In this document: positions 7,524 to 13,915 of the stretch, one piece after another
Numbering within the stretch: the first letter of the stretch is position 1
Layout of the letters: the number at the start of each line of letters is the position of its first letter
Source: Clostridia bacterium
GTDB taxonomy: Bacteria > Bacillota > Clostridia > Oscillospirales > CAG-272
Assembly (NCBI GenBank): GCA_017612655.1
Contig: JAGAFM010000119.1
Location: 1 to 20,738 of the forward strand
Direction of reading: 5' to 3'
Length of the DNA: 20,738 nt
Translations under genes and position numbers: made by a program
The notes under the pieces: model-generated
What the model saw: the letters and a program-made list of their open reading frames with translations, nothing else
The model's database searches: none
What the model was told of the DNA's origin: nothing

Positions 7524-8525
7524 ATGGCTATTCTTGTGACAGGGGGCGCAGGTTTCATCGGCTCGCATACCTGTGTCGAGTTGCTCAATGCGGGAGAGGA
7601 GATCGTGGTTTTTGACAACTATGTCAACAGCAAGCCCCGCGCTCTGGATGCAATCCGGGAGATTACGGGAAAGAATTTTCGCTTTTATCAGGCGGATATG
7701 CTTGACCGTGACGCTATGAATACGATCTTTTCCGAGAACGAGATAACGGAAGTCATCCACTTTGCCGGGCTGAAGGCGGTCGGCGAAAGTGTGGAGAAGC
7801 CGATTGAGTATTATTACAACAACGTCTGCGGGACACTGGTGCTGGCCCAGACAATGAAACAGCACGGATGCAAACGCATTGTCTTTTCGTCCTCCGCACC
7901 CGTTTACGGCTCTCCCAAATCCCTGCCGATCCGGGAAGATTTTCCTCTGTCCACGACGAACCCCTACGGTTCCACCAAGCTGATGATCGAAAATATCCTC
8001 AGAGACATCTGGAACGCGGATCATTCCTGGTCTGTGGCCCTTCTCCGGTATTTTAATCCGACCGGAGCGCATGAGAGCGGGTTGATCGGAGAAGATCCGA
8101 ACGGTATCCCCAACAACCTGATGCCCCGCCTGATCAATGTGGCAGTTGGAAAGATGGAGAAGATGACGGTCTTCGGCAACGATTATCCGACGAAGGACGG
8201 AACCGGTGTCCGCGATTATATTCATGTCGTGGATCTCGCGAAGGGACATCTTGCAGCGATTCGCTGGGCGCGAAGCCATTCTGTCTGTGACGCGTTCAAT
8301 CTGGGAACGGGAACCGGCTATTCCGTCCTGGAACTGATTCGGGCTCTTGAACAGGCCAGCGGAAAACACCTTCCTATCGTTTATACCCCGAGAAGGCCGG
8401 GCGATATTGCGGCGTGCTACGCGGATCCGACCAAAGCCGAAACCGAACTGGGGTGGAAGGCGGAACTCGGAGTCGACCGCATGTGTCGGGATGCCTGGAA
8501 TTTTGCGGTGAAGCAGCAGATCTGA
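7524..8525 (+). CDS. galE: UDP-glucose 4-epimerase
   Basis: GalE interconverts UDP-glucose and UDP-galactose in the cytoplasm (Leloir pathway, sugar nucleotides for envelope polysaccharide), using tightly bound NAD. The 333-residue length is typical of the family. The Rossmann glycine motif GGAGFIGSH is at residues 7-15. The catalytic Ser is S124 in FSSSAPVYG, and the YxxxK pair is Y148 and K152 in NPYGSTK. Family blocks YYYNNVCGT, RYFNPTGAHESGLIGEDP and GTGVRDYIHVVDLAKGH are intact. One oddity is P126 where the family nearly always has Thr (SSSATVYG in E. coli). The gene stands 135 nt after the P-type ATPase-like gene, with a hairpin just before its start. A weak SD candidate (GGGA, 7512-7515) also lies closer to the ATG. 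Confidence 0.95.
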   Translation: MAILVTGGAGFIGSHTCVELLNAGEEIVVFDNYVNSKPRALDAIREITGKNFRFYQADMLDRDAMNTIFSENEITEVIHFAGLKAVGESVEKPIEYYYNNVCGTLVLAQTMKQHGCKRIVFSSSAPVYGSPKSLPIREDFPLSTTNPYGSTKLMIENILRDIWNADHSWSVALLRYFNPTGAHESGLIGEDPNGIPNNLMPRLINVAVGKMEKMTVFGNDYPTKDGTGVRDYIHVVDLAKGHLAAIRWARSHSVCDAFNLGTGTGYSVLELIRALEQASGKHLPIVYTPRRPGDIAACYADPTKAETELGWKAELGVDRMCRDAWNFAVKQQI

Positions 8526-8617
8526 AAAGACAGCAGCCCTGTTTTCCCACAGGAGAAGTTCGGTTGCCTCTGAAATCGTTCTTTCCCCGAAACAATATTA
8601 AAGCGAGGAAGATAAGA

Positions 8618-9577
8618 ATGTCTGAAAATCTGGAAATTGAGAAAAGGGAAGAAACCCCTGCCGCCGTGTCCGATTCCGCTGAATCTGCTGCGAAGAGCAA
8701 GCCGAAAAAGTGCAGACGCAGATTCGGGGACAGGAAGGACGGGAGAAGAGTCCGCACCATTTCCCCCATGCAGCGCGTCTCCGCTTATATCATGAAAAAC
8801 CGGAACGGAAGTACGAACCTGTACGAAGGCCGGATTGATATGGGACCCGTTGACCGTTATATCCGTATGAAAAAAGAACAGGGAATGGCAAATTTCAGCG
8901 TGATGCACGTGATCGTCGCCGCCTACATTCGGGTGGTCAGCCAGCTTCCTGCCCTGAACCGCTTTATCTCCGGGCGGGAGGTTTATTCACGGGATGAGAT
9001 CCAGGTGGCGATTACGATCAAGCGGGAGATGACCACCTCTTCTCCGGACACGGTTCTGAAGCTGCATTTTCAGCCCGACGCGACGGCAGATACGGTCTAT
9101 GAAGTCTTTACGAGGGAAATCGACGCCTATAGGAATGCGCCTGGCGGAGATTTTGACCAGACCGCGAAAGTCCTTTCTCATATGCCCGGATTTGTGATGA
9201 GAATTGCCGTCAAACTTCTGACTGCACTGGATTATGTGGGATGGCTTCCCAAATTTTTAACGGACCTCAGCCCGTTTCACGGCTCGATGTTCATCACTTC
9301 CATGGGATCTCTCGGGATCTCCACCATTTACCATCATCTCTATGATTTCGGGAACATGCCTGTGTTCATCTCTTTCGGGAAAAAAGAGCATTTGAACGAA
9401 CTGGACGCCGACGGAGTGGTGAGGCGGAAAAGCTACGTTTCCTTTACAGTCGTTATGGACGAACGGATCTGTGACGGCTTCTACTACGCGACCGCTCTCA
9501 AACAGATGATGAAGCTGTTCAAGAATCCGTCAGAACTGGATCTTCCCCCGGAAACGATCGTGGAAGATATTCCGTAA
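8618..9577 (+). CDS. Orphan 2-oxoacid dehydrogenase E2-like acyltransferase-domain protein
   Basis: The 319 residues correspond to the trimer-forming catalytic domain of E2 acyltransferases, related to chloramphenicol acetyltransferase, with no lipoyl or E1/E3-binding domain. A basic N-terminal extension (KKCRRRFGDRKDGRRVR) precedes the fold. Recognisable E2 features are SVMHVIVAAYIRVVSQLPALNRF, the TSMGSLGIS strand that corresponds to the SNLG segment, and the C-terminal active-site loop. That loop reads D281-E-R-I-C-D-G287 where E2 enzymes have DHRxxDG, so the general-base His is Glu282. No E1 or E3 genes lie nearby. Similar lipoyl-less E2-like proteins occur in Clostridia; their role is not known to me. 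The ATG at 8618 is chosen because GCGAGGAA ends 7 nt upstream; the frame extends upstream into galE but lacks a good start there. Acyltransferase activity is doubtful. Confidence 0.8.
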   Translation: MSENLEIEKREETPAAVSDSAESAAKSKPKKCRRRFGDRKDGRRVRTISPMQRVSAYIMKNRNGSTNLYEGRIDMGPVDRYIRMKKEQGMANFSVMHVIVAAYIRVVSQLPALNRFISGREVYSRDEIQVAITIKREMTTSSPDTVLKLHFQPDATADTVYEVFTREIDAYRNAPGGDFDQTAKVLSHMPGFVMRIAVKLLTALDYVGWLPKFLTDLSPFHGSMFITSMGSLGISTIYHHLYDFGNMPVFISFGKKEHLNELDADGVVRRKSYVSFTVVMDERICDGFYYATALKQMMKLFKNPSELDLPPETIVEDIP

Positions 9578-9583
9578 CGCGCC

Positions 9584-10162
9584 ATGGAAAGTGCTCGGGA
9601 AGGCAAAAAAGCAAAAGGGAAACGAATTGCCGGTGTTGTCATTTTGATTGCTGTGGGCCTCATCCTGGTTTTCCTGGAGAGCTTCTGGCCAGGAGCAGGC
9701 ATTCGGCGGCCGGCGCTGCTTCTGGTCTACGTCGGAACCGTCTCCTTTTTGCTCCACGGATGGTTTCCTCTGCTTCTCTCCGTGCTGTCGGGTCTGCTTC
9801 TGAACGCCCTCCGGGGAGATTCCGTCTACCTGCTCCCGCTCCTTTTTTCGCTCTCCGCTCTTCTGGCCATGTACGTGAAAGAACGGTTTCAGAGGCGCTT
9901 CCTCGTTTGGATCGGTCTGCTCCTTTTCTATGCGGCGATGTATGCGTTTTACTGTATGATCGGCTCCCTGATTCTGTCGGGGGGAGAAGCCGGTTTTCTT
10001 TCGCTCCTGAACGAATGGTGGAAAGACGCACTGGTAACGGTGATCCTGGGACTGCCGCTGTGGCTCCCGATCTACGGCAGTTATCTCATGATCAGGTCGG
10101 AGAGTTCAATTCGCTTGAAGGCCGGGAGAGAATACCTTATTTCACATCGGAAACCGGGATAA
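9584..10162 (+). CDS. Six-TM membrane protein, possibly MreD-like
   Basis: The 192-residue protein starts with a short basic cytoplasmic segment (REGKKAKGKR). About six hydrophobic helices follow, including AGVVILIAVGLILVFLESF, RPALLLVYVGTVSFLLHGW, LLLSVLSGLLLNAL, VYLLPLLFSLSALLAMYV, FLVWIGLLLFYAAMYAFYC and ALVTVILGLPLWLPIYG. The pattern of TM1, a short loop, RPxLLL and then a glycine/leucine-rich pair resembles MreD, the rod-shape membrane protein, and the size fits. No MreB or MreC gene is adjacent, so this is only a suggestion. It begins 6 nt after the E2-like stop, so the two are probably co-transcribed. The SD is weak (GTGGAAG, about 17 nt upstream), suggesting translational coupling. 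Its stop codon forms the loop of a hairpin. Confidence 0.65.
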   Translation: MESAREGKKAKGKRIAGVVILIAVGLILVFLESFWPGAGIRRPALLLVYVGTVSFLLHGWFPLLLSVLSGLLLNALRGDSVYLLPLLFSLSALLAMYVKERFQRRFLVWIGLLLFYAAMYAFYCMIGSLILSGGEAGFLSLLNEWWKDALVTVILGLPLWLPIYGSYLMIRSESSIRLKAGREYLISHRKPG

Positions 10163-10178
10163 TCCCGGCTTCTTTCCG
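10148..10178 (+). terminator. Hairpin around the stop codon of the six-TM gene
   Basis: CCGGGA (10154-10159) and TCCCGG (10163-10168) enclose the TAA stop as a three-base loop. CGGAAA (10148-10153) and TTTCCG (10173-10178) extend the stem after a four-base bulge (CTTC). No T-run follows directly. It probably acts together with the next hairpin to end transcription. Confidence 0.45.
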
Positions 10179-10200
10179 TATCCTGAGAAACGAACGAAAG

Positions 10201-10243
10201 GCCCGGACAATCCGCAGAACGAAAGCGGATGGTCCGGGCTGTT
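10201..10243. terminator. Bidirectional terminator-like hairpin between convergent genes
   Basis: GCCCGGACAATCCGC (10201-10215) pairs with GCGGATGGTCCGGGC (10225-10239) at 14 of 15 positions, with a 9-nt loop (AGAACGAAA). TGTTT follows on the plus strand. On the minus strand the stem is followed by the moderately T-rich CTTTCGTTCGTTTC. It sits in the 100-nt gap between two convergent stop codons, so it likely serves both operons. Confidence 0.65.
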
Positions 10244-10262
10244 TGAACGGTCGGGAACCGGG

Positions 10263-10961
10263 TCAGAGGAAGGGAGTTACGCCGTCTTTCAGAAACAGAT
10301 CAGTCCGAAGAACGGACCAATGGGAATCGGCTCTGTCAAAGGAAAGGCCGAATCGGGAGGATGCGGCGGCAATTAGGTAGCTCGGGTTGAGAAAGTCCGT
10401 ATTGCTGACACAGAGCTGACACCGGATCCGGATGGCTCCGACTTCCTCATAGGAGACGGACGGGATCCGAATGAACGGGGAGATATCCACTTCCTTTTCG
10501 GTCGATTTGGTGCGCTTGACGACGGGAAGCGGACCTTTGTAAAGAGAATCCATTTCCAGGGCCAGAGAGGGAGAGGCGTTGGGATGAACCAGCACGATTT
10601 CATAGGAGGACCAGTAGGCGTCGGTAAGTTTGAATACAGGGGTTGAAGCGTGCCAGACCGTCAAATTCCCGTCCATGACCCGATTGAAAGAATCTTTCAG
10701 CATCCTTGGGGTAATCGGCTTGGTCAGCCTGATATCGGCGAATTCGCAAAGGGATTCCATTCCGACGGATAGCGGTGTCGCAAACACCATTTTCGGATGG
10801 GGGTTGTATCCTTCCGAAAACCAGACGGGGAGATCTGCCCGCAGGAAAGCCCGCTTCATCGTTTTTTGAAGATCCAGGTGTGAGATGAATCGGAGAAGAC
10901 CGGTTTTCGCAAAGCCGATCCGCACGGTAATGGTTTCGTTCTGCGGATGATATTCATCCAT
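10263..10961 (-). CDS. DUF2344 (TIGR03936-type) radical SAM-associated protein
   Basis: The 232-residue protein carries the family opening: VRIGFAKTGLLRFISHLDL, then FLRADLPVWFSEGYNPHPK and FATPLSVGMES. The family is nearly always encoded beside, or fused to, a B12-type radical SAM protein, as here. Its biochemical role is unknown; a link to RNA or cofactor modification has been supposed from context. The chosen ATG (10961-10959) overlaps the last base of the upstream stop (TGATG), a usual coupled arrangement, and starts 12 residues before the conserved ITVRIGF. An alternative in-frame ATG at 11018, inside the radical SAM gene, has a much stronger SD (GGAGGGGAGGAGAC directly upstream) and would add 19 residues. 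The C-terminus is complete and is followed by the convergent terminator. Confidence 0.85.
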   Translation of the reverse strand: MDEYHPQNETITVRIGFAKTGLLRFISHLDLQKTMKRAFLRADLPVWFSEGYNPHPKMVFATPLSVGMESLCEFADIRLTKPITPRMLKDSFNRVMDGNLTVWHASTPVFKLTDAYWSSYEIVLVHPNASPSLALEMDSLYKGPLPVVKRTKSTEKEVDISPFIRIPSVSYEEVGAIRIRCQLCVSNTDFLNPSYLIAAASSRFGLSFDRADSHWSVLRTDLFLKDGVTPFL

Positions 10962-12850
10962 CAGTTGGTCTTCGGGGCAGCGGTTTTCCCGCAGCGGGAA
11001 AGTGTTCGGTTGCACCATGTCTCCTCCCCTCCGAGCTTTGCGGCGCCGCATCCGGAACAGTGTTCCATGCAGTTCGGTGTAACCAGACCGGCGTAGGCTC
11101 TGTGACGTTCTTCCTTCAGGAACGCTTTAGTGATCCCGCAGTCGATGAGATCCCACGGAAGGATCTCATCTTCCCCGAAACCGCGCGTCGTATAATAATC
11201 AGGATCGATTTCGGTGTCGCGGAATACGTCCATCCACGCCTGGTACGAGAAGTACTCTTCCCAGGCATCGAAACGGAACCCGCGTCTTCTGGCTTCCAGC
11301 AGGGCACGGCCGAGTTTTCGGTCTCCCCGTGCAAACACCGCTTCAATTCTCCCGACTTTTGCATCGTGATAGTTGTATTTCACTTTTCTGTCGGTTATAA
11401 CGGAACGCAAATACTGCTGTTTGCGTTCGGTTTCCTCCAGGGAATCCTGCTTTTCCCACTGGAAAGGCGTAAAAGGTTTGGGAACGAATGCGGCCACACT
11501 CAGGGTGACCTGGATTCCTCCGCGCCCCCGTTCTCTGTCAGGACATTGATAAAAAGAGTGAACCACATCCGAGGACAGTTCGGAGATGCCCGAGAGGTCT
11601 TCATTGGTCTCGGTCGGATGGCCGATCATAAAATAGAGTTTCACCTGATTTTTTCCGGCGGAGAAAGCCACCTGACAGGCGCGGAGAATCTCTTCCTCCG
11701 TCACGTTCTTGTTGATAACGTCCCGCAGCCTCTGGGTGCCTGCCTCCGGTGCAAAGGTGAGTGTCGAGGTCCGGATGGTTGAAATCCGGTCCATCAGTTC
11801 CTTGGTAAAGGTATCCGCGCGAAGAGAGGGAAGCGCGAGACTGACCCGCCTCTCGTCTGTCCACTCCAGAAGCAGTTCGGTCAGCCGCGAGAGTCTGGTG
11901 TAATCGGAGACAGAAAGGGAGGAAAGAGAGATTTCCTCATATCCCGTCGCCTCATAAAGACACTTCGCCTGTTCGTTCAACAGCTCCGGCGTTTTTTCCC
12001 GGACAGGCCGGTAGACCATTCCTGCCTGACAGAAGCGGCATCCCCGCGGACATCCGCGCATGACTTCCAGCATGATCCGGTCCTGTACGGTGTCAATGTA
12101 GGGAATGTAGGTTTTCGAAGGAAAGTGCGCCTTGTCAAAATTCCGGATAATTCGTTTTTGAACAGTATCGGGAAGTTCGTCGTATTTTTTCTCAAACCCG
12201 GCGATCGTTCCGTCCGGATGATAGTGAACCTGATAGAAAGAGGGAACATAGAAGCCGCCGAGTTCCGAAGCCTTCCTGAGGAACGCCTCTTTGGTGTAGG
12301 ATCCGTCTTTTTTCATGGAAAGATACAGATCGCTGAGTTCCGGCAGGGATTCCTCGCCTTCTCCGATGGAGAACAGATCAAAGAAATCGGCAAGAGGCTC
12401 CGGATTGTAGGTGCAGCATCCGCCCCCGATTACGATCGGGTCATCTTCTCCCCTGTCGCAGGACAGAAGAGGTATTCCGGCCAGTTCCAGCATGTAGAGG
12501 ACGTTTGTATAGGAGAGCTCATATCCGAGTGAAAACGCGACAAAATCAAAAAGAGAAAGAGGATCCCCGCTTTCCAGAGCCCAAAGAGGTGTCGCGGTTT
12601 CACGCATCCTCTGCTCCATGTCCGGCCACGGGGCGAAGCATCGCTCGCACCACACGTCATCCCTTGCATTCAGAGAGCTGTAGAGCAGACGAAGTCCCAA
12701 ATTGGACATCCCGATCTCGTAGCAATCCGGGAAACAGAACGCCCACCTGCAGTGAACTGATGATTTGTCCTTAACGGTTTGTCCGATTTCCCCACCGATG
12801 TAACGTCCCGGCTTTGAGATGTTTTTGAGGATAATATCGTAATTCAGCAA
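10961..12850 (-). CDS. B12-binding-domain radical SAM protein (TIGR03960/YgiQ-like)
   Basis: The protein is 629 residues with a TTG start. The N-terminal part (NYDIILKNISKPGRYIGGE, FCFPDCYEIGMSNLG, GGGCCTYNPEPLADFFD, IGEGEE) is the cobalamin-binding-like region seen in this class. The radical SAM core has CPRGCRFC (C267, C271, C274), the [4Fe-4S]-binding CxxxCxxC. A C-terminal Cys cluster (CMEHCSGCG) may bind a second metal site. The substrate is unknown. The TTG at 12850-12848 is chosen because AAGGAGG (complement of 12859-12865) lies 8 nt upstream and family members begin with NYDIIL. An ATG at 12922 would add 24 atypical residues and lies at the promoter -10, so it cannot be translated from that promoter. 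It is the first gene of a two-gene operon with the DUF2344 protein. Confidence 0.9.
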   Translation of the reverse strand: MLNYDIILKNISKPGRYIGGEIGQTVKDKSSVHCRWAFCFPDCYEIGMSNLGLRLLYSSLNARDDVWCERCFAPWPDMEQRMRETATPLWALESGDPLSLFDFVAFSLGYELSYTNVLYMLELAGIPLLSCDRGEDDPIVIGGGCCTYNPEPLADFFDLFSIGEGEESLPELSDLYLSMKKDGSYTKEAFLRKASELGGFYVPSFYQVHYHPDGTIAGFEKKYDELPDTVQKRIIRNFDKAHFPSKTYIPYIDTVQDRIMLEVMRGCPRGCRFCQAGMVYRPVREKTPELLNEQAKCLYEATGYEEISLSSLSVSDYTRLSRLTELLLEWTDERRVSLALPSLRADTFTKELMDRISTIRTSTLTFAPEAGTQRLRDVINKNVTEEEILRACQVAFSAGKNQVKLYFMIGHPTETNEDLSGISELSSDVVHSFYQCPDRERGRGGIQVTLSVAAFVPKPFTPFQWEKQDSLEETERKQQYLRSVITDRKVKYNYHDAKVGRIEAVFARGDRKLGRALLEARRRGFRFDAWEEYFSYQAWMDVFRDTEIDPDYYTTRGFGEDEILPWDLIDCGITKAFLKEERHRAYAGLVTPNCMEHCSGCGAAKLGGEETWCNRTLSRCGKTAAPKTN

Positions 12851-12920
12851 ATATAAAGCCTCCTTGCGTTTTTTGTCTGAATTAGTTGGATTCCCATAAA
12901 ACGAGACGATTTCTCCTTTC

Positions 12921-12949
12921 ATTTTAACACACGGGCTGAAAGGTTACAA
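12921..12949 (-). promoter_or_regulatory. Sigma-A-like promoter for the radical SAM operon
   Basis: On the minus strand, TTGTAA (complement of 12944-12949) is the -35 and TAAAAT (complement of 12921-12926) the -10, with a 17-nt spacer. The -10 matches consensus at five of six positions and the -35 at four of six. It lies about 70 nt upstream of the TTG start, leaving a short leader that contains the AAGGAGG site. Confidence 0.6.
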
Positions 12950-13001
12950 GCAAAAGAAAGAAAAAAGGCAAGAAAGATGCGGACTCGGCAGGAAAAATCG
13001 G

Positions 13002-13030
13002 GATAACGTATAATATTTTTCGTACATTTT
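13002..13030 (+). repeat. Left terminal inverted repeat of the IS256-like remnant
   Basis: The core TATTTTTCGTACATTT at 13014-13029 matches the inverted right end at 15 of 16 positions. The outer 12 bases match at about half of positions. The exact outer boundary is inferred from the alignment with the right end. Confidence 0.55.
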
Positions 13031-13046
13031 GAGAAAAGATATAGAA

Positions 13047-13112
13047 AGAGAACTCCAAATCGTGTAGAATATTGTTACCACACAAAAACCAACACGAAAG
13101 AAGGAGTTCTCT
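13047..13112 (+). promoter_or_regulatory. Inverted repeat that can mask the transposase ribosome binding site
   Basis: AGAGAACTCC (13047-13056) is perfectly complementary to GGAGTTCTCT (13103-13112). The right arm contains the GGAG of the SD (AAGGAG, 13101-13106) and ends directly before the ATG at 13113. In any transcript entering from outside the element this stem would hide the SD. Confidence 0.55.
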
Positions 13113-13502
13113 ATGGCAGACATTATACACCCGAATGAGGAAGAAGTCAAATCCCAATTAGGAGAAATGGTCCGGCAATCGGTGGAAGACACATTAAATG
13201 CAATGCTGGATGCGGAAGCCGACGAGATTACGCAGGCACACAAATACGAGAGAACGGATCAAAGAGCGGATACGAGAGCAGGTCATTATAACCGAAGGCT
13301 GGCAACAAAAGCAGGGGAAGCGACACTGAGGATTCCAAAACTACGGACGCTGCCGTTCGAAACAGCAATTATCGAACGGTACCGGAGGCGGGAGGAATCG
13401 GTAAAAGAAGCGCTCATTGAGATGTATCTGGCTGGGGTATCGGTCAGACGGATCGAGGATATCAGCGAAGCACTGTGGGGAGCGAAAGTATCCCCCTTTT
13501 GA
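13113..13502 (+). pseudogene. IS256-family transposase, N-terminal fragment
   Basis: The 129-residue product has the typical start of one IS256/MULE-type transposase group: an acidic leader (NPNEEE-like), RADTRAGHYNRRL, LRIPKLRTLPFETAIIERY, then KEALIEMYLAGVSVRRIEDISEALWG. Full-length relatives are about 390-410 residues and continue after AKVSP into the DDE catalytic domain. Here two codons and a stop follow at 13497-13502 (TTT TGA), and the right end of the element begins at once. All three catalytic acidic residues are therefore missing and the fragment cannot transpose the element. Translation signals are intact: AAGGAG at 13101-13106 and ATG at 13113. It may still produce an N-terminal DNA-binding fragment. 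Confidence 0.85.
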
Positions 13503-13527
13503 TGACCTCTACACGAGGAGTTTCTCT

Positions 13528-13557
13528 TCAAATGTGCGAAAAATACTTGACATAACC
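13528..13557 (-). repeat. Right terminal inverted repeat of the IS256-like remnant
   Basis: Read on the minus strand it begins GGTTATGTCAAG and continues TATTTTTCGCACATTT, the inverted counterpart of the left end. On the plus strand it carries a perfect outward-facing -35 hexamer, TTGACA, at 13547-13552. No good -10 is correctly spaced in the present flank. Confidence 0.55.
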
Positions 13558-13586
13558 TTCTCAGACTAAATTCTACCACTCTTTCC

Positions 13587-13637
13587 TTCTCAAAGTAAAT
13601 GCAATTCTAAATTGCACTGTTGCATTTACTTTGAGAA
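13587..13637. repeat. 51-bp palindrome with perfect 18-bp arms
   Basis: TTCTCAAAGTAAATGCAA (13587-13604) is perfectly inverted as 13620-13637. The 15-nt centre allows an alternative small hairpin, TGCAATT (13600-13606) with AATTGCA (13610-13616). No uninterrupted T-tract follows directly. It lies in the AT-rich gap between the IS remnant and the gpmI promoter. Its nature is unknown: a miniature element, fused ends of a lost insertion, or a terminator-like structure. Confidence 0.7.
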
Positions 13638-13679
13638 TTTACTTATTTGAAGAGTTTTTCTTGGAGTGATAAAAAAGAA

Positions 13680-13708
13680 TTGATATACCGATCATAGTAT
13701 GCTATAAT
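13680..13708 (+). promoter_or_regulatory. Strong sigma-A promoter upstream of gpmI
   Basis: TTGATA (13680-13685) and a perfect TATAAT (13703-13708) are separated by 17 nt. TG two bases before the -10 (TGCTATAAT) makes it an extended -10 promoter. Transcription should start near 13715, giving a leader of about 200 nt before gpmI. This is the best promoter in the window. Confidence 0.8.
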
Positions 13709-13710
13709 AC

Positions 13711-13915
13711 TCTGTCAGGGAGCAACTGTACCCGAATTCGCGTCTGCGGAAGAAGCGGCCGGATTCCTGCTTCTGCTGGGGACCCACCCGGACATCGAAG
13801 ACAGAAAACTTGCCGGGACAGATTTTCAGCACGGCAGCCGGTGCCTTTTCCCGGCACGGTCAGAGCAGGGCATGCTCCCGGCATGATTTAGAATGGTTCT
13901 AGAAAGGAAATCGGA
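13711..13915 (+). promoter_or_regulatory. Long, structure-rich leader before gpmI
   Basis: No convincing gene lies in this 200-nt stretch. Several stems are possible: TCTGTC (13711-13716) with GACAGA (13800-13805) closes a 95-nt domain; AGAAGC (13751-13756) pairs with GCTTCT (13769-13774); GTGCC pairs with GGCAC near 13841-13856; CATGC pairs with GCATG near 13871-13885. I could not match it to T-box, SRP RNA, 6S RNA or any riboswitch class I know. The SD for gpmI (AAAGGA, 13903-13908) is at the end. It may be a regulatory leader or a separate small RNA. Confidence 0.35.

Larger units (their letters stand above)
13002..13557 (+). mobile_element. Internally deleted IS256-family element (non-autonomous remnant)
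   Basis: The left end (from 13002) and the reverse complement of the right end (to 13557) share TATTTTTCG[T/C]ACATTT plus partly matching outer bases. Further inside, GAGAACTCC with TCGTGTAGA on the left (13048-13068) recurs inverted on the right (13508-13526) with small indels. Between them is only the first third of an IS256-type transposase. The rest of the transposase is missing, with the deletion junction near 13496, yet both ends remain. I found no 8-9 bp target duplication in the flanks (AAAATCGG left, TTCTCAGA right), so the exact ends are uncertain or the flanks have changed. The element is more AT-rich than its surroundings. Confidence 0.65.

Noticed and set aside
12851..12922. ATG at 12922 as the start of the radical SAM protein
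   Set aside because: It overlaps the promoter -10 and adds 24 atypical residues. The TTG at 12850 has a perfect AAGGAGG at 8 nt and fits the family start.
12994..13565. Target site duplication flanking the IS remnant
   Set aside because: The 8-9 bp next to the inferred ends (AAAATCGG and TTCTCAGA) do not match, and shifting the ends by a few bases did not help.
13745..13765. GGAAG-AAGC-GCC segment resembling the SRP RNA apical loop
   Set aside because: The conserved SRP sequence CCGGAAGGAAGCAGCC is not matched, and the complementary 5' AGGTC side is absent.
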